Assembly (NCBI GenBank): GCA_905183005.1
Contig: CAJJDO010000023.1
Coordinates: 329,566-393,565 of the forward strand
Direction of reading: 5' to 3'
Length of the DNA: 64,000 bases
Origin: Paramecium pentaurelia
Taxonomy: Eukaryota > Ciliophora > Oligohymenophorea > Peniculida > Parameciidae
In this document: positions 48,675-60,438 of the stretch, one piece after another
Numbering within the stretch: position 1 is the first letter of the stretch
Layout: each line of letters begins with the position of its first letter
Program-made: the position numbers and the translations under genes
Notes under the pieces: model-generated
What the model was told of the DNA's origin: nothing
Seen by the model: the letters and a program-made list of their open reading frames with translations, nothing else
Databases searched by the model: none

Positions 48675-49265
48675 ATGTTAGATTATCCACAATTTAAATT
48701 ACCCGAATTCGTATACTAATCTTTTCATAATTAGCTATTAGATAAAACCTATTTAGAAGATGTTATTTCAACTGCTCTTAATTTAATATTTTTTCATCGA
48801 GCACTTGGCCCAGTCAAATTGAATCATATGAGATGTGAACGTTTACCCAAAATTACTCAGGTATTATTATTGTTATTTTTAGTTAAGATGTGGGGAACCT
48901 TAAGTTGACAAGGACATCAAGAAATTAATTGATAATATCAATAATGATCCTAACATGATTAATTGCTAATCTCTTTAAATTTCTTTAAAATTTATGGAAG
49001 AACAACCAACAACACTCTTATAATTTTTTAAGCCTAAACTTAAAGTATTTGAAGAATGGTTACTTTTGTTTTAATTTGGTCTCTCCTCCCTTGATAAAAC
49101 TTAAGATGATTTTACACATATTTTGACTAAAATTATTGATATTGCCACAGCAAATTATGATCATTTTGATGAATAATTCGATTAATCCCAATAAAAACCA
49201 TTAAAATACCCATATGAAGTATAATATAAGAATTATTATTTTAGTTAACTTTTAATTTATAGTGA
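48675..49265 (+). CDS. ATG101: Autophagy protein ATG101
   Basis: 180 aa with introns 48861-48882 (22 nt) and 49219-49244 (26). It begins YPQFKLPEFVYQ with a helix containing ISTALNLIFFHRALGPV, equivalent to the HTVLLHRSTG of animal ATG101. The HORMA-type core follows, with QISLKFMEEQ and KVFEEWLLLFQF matching the family's LEFYQKK and WEVWTVKV strands. The end, after the last intron, is YPYELTFNLQ. ATG101 pairs with ATG13 to activate the ULK/ATG1 kinase at autophagosome initiation. The length is a little short of the roughly 218 aa in animals. Confidence 0.8.
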
Positions 49266-49709
49266 TTACATATATATATACATTTTTCAATTATTGTTAA
49301 CTATTTATTATTATATATTGAAATTATCTACTTTTTATTTGCTAAAATAATTGCATTGATCAATAATTATATATAATTCTTAAATAGTTAAAACATTTTT
49401 AACCTCTATCTAATATTTAAAACATAAAATAATTATTCATAACAATTCCTATTTTATGAAATATCTAATAGATATTTTGAGTTATTTTTATCCTAAATAA
49501 TAGATGATTATTAAGAAATTAAAATTATCAATAGATCTATATGAAGAAAGTAGAATGGTTATAAAAATATATCATTATATAAGAATAGCTATGTTATTAA
49601 GATATAAACTCTTAGTTATATTAATTTATAATAGAGGAATGGGTAACTTTTAAAGGTTATATAAATTATAAGTAAATATATATACCGTTTTTGTGTGATA
49701 ATTAAATAA
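49266..49709. other. Intergenic, AT-rich
   Basis: 444 bp upstream of the trichocyst matrix gene, presumably its promoter. A short TATATATATAC run lies at its left end. No gene. Confidence 0.5.
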
Positions 49710-51113
49710 ATGAAGGTTTTAGCTATGATGGCATTATTGCTAGTAGCAGCATACTGTCAATCAAATGAGATTGATGTAGTATTAAAGATGTTGAGTGATT
49801 TAAAAAATCAGACAAGCAAACAATTATAATAAATGGAGAGCGATTGGGAAACAACTAGATATGTAATTGATTATATATGAAATTTGAACAGCAAAAACAA
49901 GACATAGTAAATGATTTAATGAGATCTGCATCAACATAAAGAGGTGAATGTAATAGAAGAGATTAAGAGTGGGCAAACAAAGAAAGAGACATTAGAATAA
50001 CACTTAGCTATATTAATTGGTTAGAAAAAAGAATAAAAGAGAATAATGAAAGACTTTAAAGATTAGATATCAATAGATGTGAATCTAATTCTAATTTCAT
50101 TAATGATATTAAAAATTCTAAGAAATCTCTAAATTTAATTGCCTTCCTTAGAAGAGCTGTAAAAAATGCAAAAGAAGTATTAATTAAAGCAATAATTAGA
50201 CTGATTTACCAACACTTTTGTAATCTGCTTAATTCATTTAACTTAAATCATTTTTAGCTGATGATGGTGAAGAACCAGAAATTACAGATGAAGATAATGA
50301 ACCACCTCATGTATATGATGAACCTGAAGTTGTTGATAATGCAGATCAAGTAGATTAAGAAGATGATGTTCCATAAGAAGATGAAACTACAACAGAAGAA
50401 TAAACTACTGAAACCTAAGATCCTTCAGATGAAGTAGACTAACATAGTTTAGTTGATGCTAATGAAGAACCAGAAGCTCAAGTACCTGAACATCCATTAG
50501 AGGCTGAAGAAAAAGCTACAAATGAATAATTAGCAAAGGAAGCTGCTGCATTCAATAAAATTATTGAAAAAGGATAAAAGGCTCCTGCTGAAACTGGTTC
50601 AGGCAAAGATTATTCATAATTTACAGTTGCATAATAAGAATTATTAAATTTTTTAGACATTTTAGAAGATTAAGTAAGAGGATCATTTGGAAAGAAATAA
50701 GATAATTAAGTTAATTCAGCTATGGGTTACAGTGATTTCAAAGGATTGATTCATAAAGAAAATGAAACATTCAAAGGTCATTTGGCTGCTGAAGATGTTA
50801 ATCTAGTAACACTTTCAATATATATATTATTAGGAAAAATTATAAAATTAATTGATTACCATATTATAAGCTACTGCAGCTTGCAAAGACAGATTAAAGA
50901 AAATCCAAAATTCAATTGATCTAGCTAATGAAGTATCCTTTTATAATTTATACTTAGGATTTAGCTTCTTCAGAGGCTCACTTTAAATCTGTAACTGAAA
51001 CTCTTTAAGAAGAGTAAAATACCTTTGATGATGTTTACAGAATTTATTCAAGTTAAGTTGGCTCTCAAAGTACATCATACAAAGGTGATGTTTAAGCCAA
51101 AATTACCAACTGA
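49710..51113 (+). CDS. Trichocyst matrix protein precursor
   Basis: 432 aa with introns 49863-49891 (29 nt), 50177-50199 (23), 50806-50833 (28) and 50933-50957 (25). A clean signal peptide (MKVLAMMALLLVAAYC) leads a helical domain (VVLKMLSDLKNQTSKQLQQM, INWLEKRIKENNERL). A very acidic Glu/Asp/Pro/Thr linker at about residues 155-255 contains no aromatic core. A second helical domain with FKGLIHKENETFKGHLAAED and HFKSVTETLQEEQNTF follows. This is the classic TMP architecture: a proprotein cut into two polypeptides that crystallise in the exocytotic trichocyst. The acidic linker is the presumed processing region. It belongs to a large family in Paramecium. Confidence 0.9.
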
Positions 51114-51769
51114 TTATTTAGAATCATCCAAATATTACAATTATTATATAAATCTAAATTAATTATATACTTCCTAAGGTTGTATTTATTTAATATAAAA
51201 TATACATAAATTCTTGCTTTTTGTCATTTATTAAATAAAAAAACTCAAGGAGAATATTATTATTAGAAAGTCCTACCTAGATTAATAATTATTAATAATA
51301 TTATATTAGAAATTAAAATGATAATATAAAATTTTACATAAATGAAAATGAATAAAAAATTCAAATAATAAATATTCACAAATCATCAAAAAATATATAA
51401 AAACTGAATTTAATTAAAAGATAATTCATATCCATATAATCGACCTACTAAAGAAGAAAATTAACTGGATTAATTAAGGCTACTTATTTCAAAAAAAACA
51501 CTTTCAGATCGTTTGGTTACATAATGGAGATGAGTTTTGTATAAAAAAAAGGATTATAATATTTTCTATAAATTATGGTCGAATTGAAATGATTGTATAT
51601 GTATAATGCTCATTAAATGATAAGTTAATTTAATTAGCTTTATTGTATTAATTTTGACTATCAAATCAAATGAAAAACCTAAATAAATCAAGCCAAAGCC
51701 AAAAAATAGAATTTATTTTATTTTTGAATTTAATATCTATGATTTAATCGAATAATTAAGAGTGGGAAA
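51114..51769. other. Intergenic, AT-rich
   Basis: 656 bp between two plus-strand genes. Many short direct and inverted AT runs, no sustained open frame, no RNA gene recognised. Confidence 0.5.
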
Positions 51770-53576
51770 ATGTTTATATATTTAATGAAAAAATTAATGA
51801 TTTTATTACTTCTAATACAGATTCAACTTTCTATTGGAGTCAGCACTTCAAGAATTCGATCATAGTAATCATAGACACTTTAAGCAATGTTTCCTGATAC
51901 CTCCTTAAAAGCAATTCATAATAAATAAAATATTTACACATTAAAGTATTTTTATGGAATATAATGAATAGCATCACTGAAGCATATGATACTGATTTGA
52001 TTGATGATAATGGAGACATTATTGAGACACCTTATGTATCCTTAGATAATATTGATTTAGATCATTTTATAGTTGAAAATGGTAATTAATTTAACATATA
52101 AAAAATAGAATGTGTGGCATTTCCAAAGTATCCCTAATTGACAGAATTAATGGATTATCATATATGGAATTCAAGCGAAAATACGTTTTATTCAGATATT
52201 ATTACAGCATCAGATTATTCAAACTTGTATATAGTAACTTAGGATTTGATGCTTTTATAATTCAAATTAAATACTAGATATTGGGTAGTTTCTTAATAAT
52301 CGAAATAAATAGACTTAAAATAATATATTGAAAATTAGAACTAATCCATCAGAACAAATGCTTTTTTTAGTTGTCCAAAGGTTTAAATGAATTTAAATTT
52401 AGGGTCATTTAAATTGTTTGATAATATCTGAATATGGAGCCTTTTGGATACCTAAATTTGTTGATTTTGATGATCCTAAAACAGAAATTGTGCCAGAATT
52501 AGATAAAAATTTCATTAAAAGGAAGGAGATTATAAAGATTTCTACTTTTGAGAGTATTTTAGCTATTGCAACAGGTGAAGAAGGTGTTGATATTTACAGA
52601 TGTGGATATAAGATTAGTAGTAATTTTGACAAGAAAATATATTATTTAAGCACAATTAACAATTAATAAATGGAAATTCCTTTGAGTTAATAAATTTATA
52701 TAATAGGAGTGAAAATATAAGAAAATTTATTATATGTATTAGATGAAGATTTAGGTGTGTTTATATTTGATATATCAAATCTATAAAAATGTAATTTGAA
52801 AATGAGAATACCAATTCCAAGAACAATTGCCTTTGATTTTTATGAAAATACATTAATGGTAGTTGCAGAAACTGTAAATCACATTTAATATATTTTGGAA
52901 ATATTCTTAGATTTCAATGCTAATACTTATTATGTTAATAGAGTTTATGTTGATGATTTTACTTTTGTTGATATTTAAATGACAGATGAATATGCCTTCT
53001 TTATTGCAGAAGATACTCATATGATAATAAAACATTCTATATTTAATGGGTTTGTCAAGAACAATAAAGAGCTAGTTCGAACTTTCTTTGAAGATTAATT
53101 AATTAAGTTCTAGCATTTTACTTCTGTTGTTGAATAATCTTCAAGATATTCACAAACCATATATTATGTTGGATTATCTAGAAAATCTATTCATGCTTGG
53201 AAATTTAGAAATTACAATTCTTTTTTAGCATGCAATTTTGATTCAAGAGTAGAAAAGGAATATACATTAAAATCAAATGCATCTGCTTGTTATAAAGATT
53301 AAGAAAAATCTCCATACATTTAATGTTAAATGATCTAAAAAGTAAAAGTAGTATCTGATGGTACTCTATTGGAATCTGATAGTCTTGCAATAATTATTAC
53401 AGTTTCTTGTATTTCATCAGTATATTATAATATTAATTTAGGCAATTTTCATTATATTATTAGTTTTTTTGTGTACTAAATGGAGAAAATTTGTAAGATC
53501 AATTAAAATGAAAACTGAGAACTTGAAAAACATGAAAAGCTATGGAAGGATTTAAGAATAGGAACAGAATGCATGA
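51770..53576 (+). CDS. Type I membrane protein with large extracellular domain
   Basis: 578 aa with introns 51946-51971 (26 nt), 52381-52402 (22) and 53420-53441 (22). There is an N-terminal signal peptide (LMKKLMILLLLIQIQLSIG) and an ectodomain of about 500 residues with beta-rich repeats such as LAIATGEEGVDIYRCGY and LYVLDEDLGVFIFDISN, which look like propeller blades (each about 45 residues). One membrane segment comes near the end (ITVSCISSAIFIILLVFLC), followed by a basic juxtamembrane stretch (TKWRKFVRSIKMK) and a short cytosolic tail. The last intron is needed to complete the membrane segment. Could be a cell-surface or secretory-pathway receptor; not identified. Confidence 0.75.
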
Positions 53577-54242
53577 TAAATATATTTGCATTATATATCA
53601 ATAATTATGTGTTATATTCTTTATTTTTAATTGTCATAATAAAACTCACAACTCATGTATTCACAACACTTTTTAAAGTAAAACCTTAACTATTTAAAAA
53701 CTAAAATATTTAACTATTCTTTGATTATATAGATTTATCAATCTTATAAATGAGATTTAAAGTGTTGATATGTTATTAAAATAGAAGAGAGAGTGAGTAA
53801 TCCCAATATTATGAAATCTTAAACATTAAATTTTTAAATGCAATTTTCATTTCCAATTTCAATGAATATTAAACAACACATAATCAAAGTATAGTCTACA
53901 CCTATCATTCAGAGAATATTGAATGGTTTTTGATGAATTACAAGAATTTATTTGTGATGTCTAAAAACTCATTGTTTTTTTTTAATGCTAATAATAGCTA
54001 TTTTTTAATTAACAATGATCTTTATTAGAGATTAGACTTTCATTGAGCTATAACCTATTTATTAATAAATATTAATTTTTATGTTTAACATCAAATTAAG
54101 TTAATTAACTTTTTATAGTGAATATAATATTTGAATAATAAACTATAGATATTATTTTCAGAGTTGTTAATAGTAATATTATAAAAATGAACTTAGTAGC
54201 AAAGTTATTAGATGATTTATTAATTTATTTAATAATCCGTTT
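53577..54242. other. Intergenic with one doubtful open frame
   Basis: 666 bp. A 98-codon plus-strand frame at 53750-54046 (MRFKVLICYQNRRESEQ ...) looks weakly coding and might be a decayed fragment or unrecognised exon, but has no partner. The rest is A/T-rich without features. Confidence 0.4.
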
Positions 54243-54812
54243 ATGTAAAAAGAATCAGAAGAAGAGCATTAATTATAAAATTAAAATCCTATTTAAGAAT
54301 CACAATAAAAATCAAAGACTAAATTTAATATAACATGCTCTTTATTAATACTATTCAACCTTATTATAGGATTCTATTTTGTGAAATATTCAAGGAATGG
54401 TATTTATTTTTGATTTTGTTTACAGAATACAATGAGGTTTGCTTTTATTTAGGAGGGTTTTCATACTATCATGGAATTGTATTAATACTATTAGGACTCT
54501 ATATTTTATTAATAATATGTCCATGTGAATGTTATCCTTGTATAAACAAAGAATATTCTAGTAATATGTTTGGAGTTATTTTAAGTGTTGAATTTACTTA
54601 ATAAGCAATATTTTTGACTGCTTTGACAGTATTCAAATTATTTAATTTTTAAGATTGTTTATTTTTACTAAGAACCTTGTGGATCACTTGTTAAATTTGT
54701 ATTGATTTATTTAATAATAAATTTATCATTAGTATTCTTTAGTATAAGTGTCATATTATGGATAGCTTTCCATACTGATGAATTTAATATTATTAAAACA
54801 TTAACTGAGTGA
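54243..54812 (+). CDS. Four-pass membrane protein
   Basis: 172 aa with introns 54400-54425 (26 nt) and 54629-54653 (25). A polar head (QKESEEEHQLQNQNP) is followed by four hydrophobic segments: NITCSLLILFNLIIGFYFV, GIVLILLGLYILLII, EFTQQAIFLTALTIVYF and IYLIINLSLVFFSISVIL. Between segments 2 and 3 is a Cys-rich cytosolic or luminal turn (CPCECYPC). The tetraspan layout resembles small tetraspanin- or claudin-like proteins but lacks a diagnostic CCG. The start at 54243 is the first ATG in frame; a TGA lies just upstream. Confidence 0.65.
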
Positions 54813-55197
54813 ATCAATTCTATATATATATATATATAAATTAAAACAACTACAAATAAATAATTTTATAATTAGTTTCTTTTTATTTTTGGCTGAAAAT
54901 TTACAATTATTCTAAATAAGCTAATACTTAAATAATTGTATAATAACTAAAATTTATCTTAGAATTTTTTAAAATCATATTATTATAGTTTTCTTTCTTC
55001 TAAATTTCAAAGCCTTTTTCTGAACAATTAAATATTATATATTGATGTGATAGGAAATTATGAATTATAAACTGTATGAGAAATAAAAATTAAAATTATC
55101 CTTATATATATATATAGATACTCAAAATGCAATGAAATAAATATAAATATAGAGTTTTATGATTGAGCAAATCACAATTCATTTACAAGAGCTCTTT
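54813..55197. other. Intergenic between convergent genes
   Basis: 385 bp with two (TA)n runs, around 54822-54838 and 55101-55117. No gene. Confidence 0.5.
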
Positions 55198-55608
55198 TCA
55201 ATTTGTTATAATTTATTCTGATTTAGAGATTATAGAATAAGAAGAGTTTATTTAAGGTCTTTCTTCATTTAATAAGAATGATAACATACTCCCAGGTTCT
55301 TTGACTTCTGTTTCTGGACTTGTTTCTATACTTGTATGTTTTGTTAGTAGATATTGATTTGTATTGTGAGGGGAACTTAGATTTTTCTCATTTAATATGA
55401 TCATGTGTATTATGTGTTTTTTTATCTTTTTCTTAATGCTTCTTTAAATTTGGGGCTTCATAGTATTTATGCAAAGATGGAATGTGTTAGGAGGTTTTGA
55501 GGAACTTATTGAATTTTTTTCTTTTATTTGAAGAATTCCAAAACAAAAATTTGCATAAAAGAAGAAATTCAAAGGGGGTCGCAGTTGCTTTTCTAAAATT
55601 ATAGGCAT
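55198..55608 (-). CDS. Small hypothetical protein
   Basis: 136 aa in one uninterrupted frame. The middle is basic (QRSIKKKIKKHIIHM) and the C-terminal half is Ser/Thr/Glu-rich (TSIETSPETEVKEPGSML). No domain is recognised. Codon use (CCC, CCT, CAC) is less A/T-biased than the flanks, which supports coding. An internal ATG at about 55459 could be the true start. Given the ease of open frames here, moderate confidence only. Confidence 0.45.
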
Positions 55609-56900
55609 ATACGAATGAAGTAAAGAAACTAGTTAATTTTCCGCAGCCACATTAATTAAATCAAGACCATTAAGATAAAATAATTTAATATTGAACTTCC
55701 CAATAATTGAAATCACTCTAAAATTCTCGTTTTATTATTTAATTTGAAAAATATTTTTATATGTGACTCTTAATTTACTAATATTTCTTTAATTATCTAC
55801 ACAATATATATTTTCTAAATTAAAATAATTTAGAATCATAATACTTTTATGTTTATTTGATAATGAAAAAAATTCTAATATAATGATCTTTATCTAGATT
55901 TGATATTTAATTAAAAAGAAAAGAAATAATATCAAGCAATTAATTCAAATTTGTTCAATAAATATTAATGTTATATTTTAAAGTGTATAAATAAATTTTT
56001 TAGCTTTGATTTATAAGTTATATTCTCACACATAAATAAAATACTTATATTTTGTTTTAGTTTTATGTTATTTAATTAAATTATCGAGATAAAATGACAT
56101 CTAATCTAGATTAAACAAATTTATAAGTAATTTTTTATAATTGTGGAATGTATTCCTATTTTTTTAATTTAGTAATCATATAATGGTTTCCTTAAATATT
56201 AGCCTTAATTAAAAAGAAAACAAAATATGATCCATTAATATATATATACAAAATCTATTATTTAAAGAAATTTTTAAGCTAAATATTTAGTATTGAGAAG
56301 ATATAAAAATAAAAAAGTAGAATATGCACTTAACATTTAGTCTTTGAAACAAATATGCAAAAAAAAAATTATAAATAAAATCCATATAAAATAGATATAT
56401 TCAATTTGTAATTTGCAAATATATTTTTATTATCTATTATTAGTATTGAAATAAAGACTAAAATTGAATAAATATATATTCACAAATAACAAATTGAATA
56501 TATAGTTATCAAATATATATAGCCATTAAATTTATAATTTATGTAAAGGATAAATGTTCTTGAATTTATATTATTATAGATAGAGTTTAGGAAAATTCCA
56601 AATAAAATCTGAGAATTTTAACGACATAAGAAGATATACAAAAAATATAAAGATCACCATCATGACTATTATGGAAATAATATAAATTATATTTGAGTAG
56701 TTTATTATAGGATACTTAAAAAGGGTAGGGTATTAAGCTATTTTAGTAATCTAAAGCATAATTATTCATTAAGTAAAATAAGAAAGTAATTAGATAAACA
56801 TATCAATTTAATTTTTTCATTAGTTCAATTAATTGCTATATTTAATTAGAAATTTGTATAAATCTTTGTTAATGATGTTTAAATCATTATTATTTTTTTT
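55609..56900. other. Longest intergenic region in the window
   Basis: 1292 bp, extremely A/T-rich, without a sustained open frame. It holds an imperfect inverted repeat at 56398-56500. No tRNA or snRNA was recognised by eye. Its length is unusual for a genome this compact. Confidence 0.5.
56398..56500. repeat. Imperfect inverted repeat, arms about 30 bp
   Basis: The left arm 56398-56426 (starts TATTCAATTTGTAATTTG) pairs with the right arm 56470-56500 (ends AACAAATTGAATA) with a few mismatches and a short gap, around a 43-bp spacer. It could form a hairpin in RNA or DNA, or be the remnant of a small mobile or internally eliminated element. Confidence 0.55.
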
Positions 56901-57532
56901 ATGGTGAAATAAACAAAAAAGTTCAGATAGAGAAGCAGAAAATATGATAAAATTACATAAGAAGAGAGAGAATAAATAGTAAAAATGAAAGAAAATGGTT
57001 CAACTTGTAGAGAGATTAGTGAACAAATGAAAAAAAATATTAAAACTATATAATCAATAAAATCAATAGAGAAGAAATCAGAATATGCAGATTTAAAGAA
57101 GGCTTTAATTGAATATGGATTTTAAAAAATAATGGAAATGTAATAATTAGATGTATATTTAATGATTAATTTTAGAAAACGAATTCTAAAATAATTGGTA
57201 AGTAAGTGAATAAACTTATTAAAGATCAATTGGAATAGAGGACTTCAAAGTTTTGGAATTTAATTCCTGAATAAAAAAAGTTCTCCAATAAGAGAAGAAT
57301 TATACAATAAATAGTAATGAATATAGTTGAAAGAGTTCAAAATACAATTTAAAAAAATAATGACAGTCATTAATAAACAAATATCATTACAAAAGAAGAG
57401 TTTGAAGAAAAAAAGGCTGAAATTCCTATTAATTTATTTGGATAAACAACACCTCTCCATATAGCAAAGGCATATTATTATCTTATGTCTATGTTTATAC
57501 AACCAAAAAATAATTATGCCTTTTTATTGTGA
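56901..57532 (+). CDS. Helix-turn-helix protein, paralogue 1
   Basis: 202 aa with one 23-nt intron (57153-57175). A basic head (KFRQRSRKYDKITQEERE) leads a helix-turn-helix of homeodomain/transposase type at about residues 20-55 (MKENGSTCREISEQM, NIKTIQSI). After the intron comes a second conserved block shared with the gene at 58657 (FWNLIPEQKKFSNKRRII). No DDE or other catalytic domain follows, so it is more likely a small DNA-binding protein, perhaps from a domesticated transposase; that origin is inference. Confidence 0.65.
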
Positions 57533-57718
57533 TTTATATTTATAATTAACTTCAATATTATTGAATGTTTAGTTTATACAGTTTGATTTAATATAGATTG
57601 ATTGTGCAATTAAATTACATAATTTTGATAATCAATTCTATGCAATTATTAGTTAAAAATGTAAAATATTTTAGATGTTCTTTTTCATTTATAATATTAT
57701 CAATTTATTAAATAAAAT

Positions 57719-58418
57719 ATGGATTTATACCACTACTTATTTAAATTCATTATAGTTGGAGATGCCAGTGTAGGAAAGTCTTGTATACTTCTTAGATACA
57801 CAGAGAAGTAATTTAGAGATGAACATGATACAACAATAGGAGTTGAATTTGGATCATAATTATTAAAGAAGAATGATAAAACATTGAAAATATAAATATG
57901 GGATACGGCTGGTTAAGAATCATTTAAATCAATAACAAGATCATATTATAAAGGGTTGATATTAGTTTCTATATTTTAGTTCTATTGGTGTACTTTTAGT
58001 CTTTGATATTACCAATCGAGATTCTTTTCATAATGTCTAAAAGTGGTATAACGATGTAAATGATCAGGCAGCATCTAATTGTACTATTGTATTAGTTGGC
58101 AATAAAACAGATCTTGAATCATAGTAATCCAATACTTTAAACTTAGACGTAAGATTACAACAATTGAAGCAAAAGCTTTAGCAGACTAATACAAAATGCA
58201 ATATATTGAAACATCTGCCAAAACCAATTAAAATATTGATTTTCTTTTTGAAACAACTGCATAATAAATTTTAGATAAAATTGATAAGTAATTAATTGAT
58301 TTTGCTAATGAAGTATACATTCAAATAATATTATTAGGATAGTGGTATTAAATTAGGGACTTTTTATAAATAAGGTAAAGAAGGCAATAAGGATAAAGAT
58401 AATGATTGTAAGTGTTGA
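57719..58418 (+). CDS. Rab-family small GTPase
   Basis: 208 aa with introns 57955-57979 (25 nt), 58124-58146 (23) and 58313-58337 (25). All G motifs are present: GDASVGKS (G1), TTIGVEFG (G2), WDTAGQESFKSITRSYYKG (G3 and RabF motifs), VLVGNKTDL (G4) and ETSAK (G5). It ends in CKC, a double-geranylgeranylation signal. The switch region resembles the Rab2/4/14 group, which acts in Golgi and endosome traffic. A Gln after DTAG means normal GTPase activity is expected. It is sandwiched between two helix-turn-helix paralogues. Confidence 0.93.
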
Positions 58419-58656
58419 AGATCTTAATAAATTTATATCAATTATAATAGATCTTTTAATCTAAAGTGTTTCCTAAATTCTCAATTTGAATAATTAATCT
58501 AAATAATTTCTAATTATTAATGGATTCTAATATACGCATTATTTTTTTAAACATATAATAATTAATTTATTCATTAATTAATAACGGAACTCTCAATTAA
58601 TTTTTTTAGATTCATAACTACATCAATACACAAAAAAATTTATTAATTTTATTATT

Positions 58657-59405
58657 ATGAATAGTGAATCGAGTTCTTCAGCTAGACCGAAGAAATACGA
58701 TAAAATAAGTGACGATGAGCGCTGCCTCATCATGGAATTAAAATCACAAGGAGTTAGTTGTCAAGAGATTGCCAGATAATTGGATAAAAATTTAAAGACC
58801 ATCTAATCTGTTTAAGATTATGAAAAAAAATCAGAGTACAGGGATTTTAAAGAAGCTGTCACTCAATATGGAATCGACTGCTTACTTTAAAACACTTCCA
58901 TAAAGGTATCATTTTTTTTTTATTAAAGTCTATGAATGAAAAAAAATTAAGAAAATTAGTCATCAAAACAGTTAAATAGGTCATACCACCCAAAAATACA
59001 TCTATGTTTGGGCACTTAATCCCAGCCAATAAGAAGGACTCTAATAAAAGAAGGATTATTGACTAAATCGTCGATAATATCTTAGATATTATTCAAAAAT
59101 ATTTAAAATCAGGAGAACTTCCCAATCTATCTTACAATAGATTTTCCTCTAAAAGTGATCCAATGTACTAAGAATATTCAAATCAATCTTATTCCACAAA
59201 CAATATCATCCAAGAAGATTCATAAGCCCTACATAGTCACTAAATATATGATGATTGTAATCATGAATTCCTCACCTATGATTACATAGACAACGATGTT
59301 GCTGAAATGATTGTTGAATTTGAAAACTCCTCTTTAAATTTCTCAAACAACGACAGGTTTGAAAAATATATAGAAGAATTTTCATCATCTTATTTCAGCC
59401 ATTGA
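58657..59405 (+). CDS. Helix-turn-helix protein, paralogue 2
   Basis: 241 aa with one 23-nt intron (58906-58928). It shares architecture with the gene at 56901: basic head (RPKKYDKISDDER), helix-turn-helix (LKSQGVSCQEIARQL, NLKTIQSV), then MFGHLIPANKKDSNKRRII after an intron at nearly the same place. The tail is longer and acidic (DYIDNDVAEMIVEFENSS). It uses noticeably more C-ending codons than its paralogue and its flanks, which may mean higher expression or a different history. Confidence 0.68.
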
Positions 59406-60438
59406 GATGTCAATTTTACTTAGAAATTGATATCATTATAAACATATTATAAATATATACAACACATATTAATATACTTTATAGAAGGATAGAGCACTAT
59501 AGAATATATTTATTCAAATATTATTAGCTTTTCTATTAATAAAATGAGATGTATCTTTTATAGAATTAACAATGAATATCAAATTTATTTAAATAATCAT
59601 ATTTTTTAAGAGTAATACATTTATTATCAATAATGTAAGGCTCTTTTATATATCTTTTGGAAGGAATACATTACTTTAAGTCTCTTAACTACTAAAAAAT
59701 AGAAATTTAATTTTACTTTAATAAAATTTTATATTATTATATTTAATCGTTAAATGCTAAGAATCCATAAATTTATTTTTCATTCTACTAACAAAATTAT
59801 CACTCCTATAAATTATTTTCTATCTTCTTTTTAAAATTTCACAGAAATACTTATAAACAAGTTAATAATTAATTCATTTCAGGTGATGTGATTTTATAAT
59901 ATTTTAGAAACATATTTATTCAAAAATTCTTTATAAATGTACTTGTATGCTTTAATTATTAATAATTCTTAAATATTTAGATATTAAAAAACTTCCTTAA
60001 TAATTAGAATTTAATGTATAGAAGTAATATAAAAATTAAATTTCTAAGTATTTTTAAATACTCTAAAATCATGCTAATAGGATGCATTTTATTATTATGA
60101 ATGCATTTATAATTTAATTCTAATGAATAAATTAAATTTTGCATTTTTGTAATTTCAAATTTTTTTATTGTTTAGGATTTCTCAAATTTTTGTGTTTGTT
60201 AATCAAATGATAATAATATCAACTATTAAATAATAGAATCCTTGATAATGTTATTTTAAAATAATGAATAAGAAATTTTAGCATGACTTAATTGAATAAA
60301 AAAAAATCATATATCTAAATGTTTGTATATGTTTTTGCAAAAGAACTAATCACTCATAGAATTTAAATTCAAAATGTTATTTGTTTAAGGTTTGTTATCC
60401 ATCATAAAAATAATTCTTATGAATTAATATAATATATA
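59406..60438. other. Intergenic between convergent genes
   Basis: 1033 bp between the helix-turn-helix gene and H2A.Z stops. Long A/T tracts, TGA in all frames, nothing recognised. Long for convergent neighbours in this window, so a noncoding RNA or short gene could be hidden. Confidence 0.45.

Noticed and set aside
54335..54601. Apparent 88-codon membrane protein starting at 54335
   Set aside because: It is an internal part of the four-pass protein at 54243-54812; the true frame upstream is joined by an intron, and the TAA after 54601 codes Gln.
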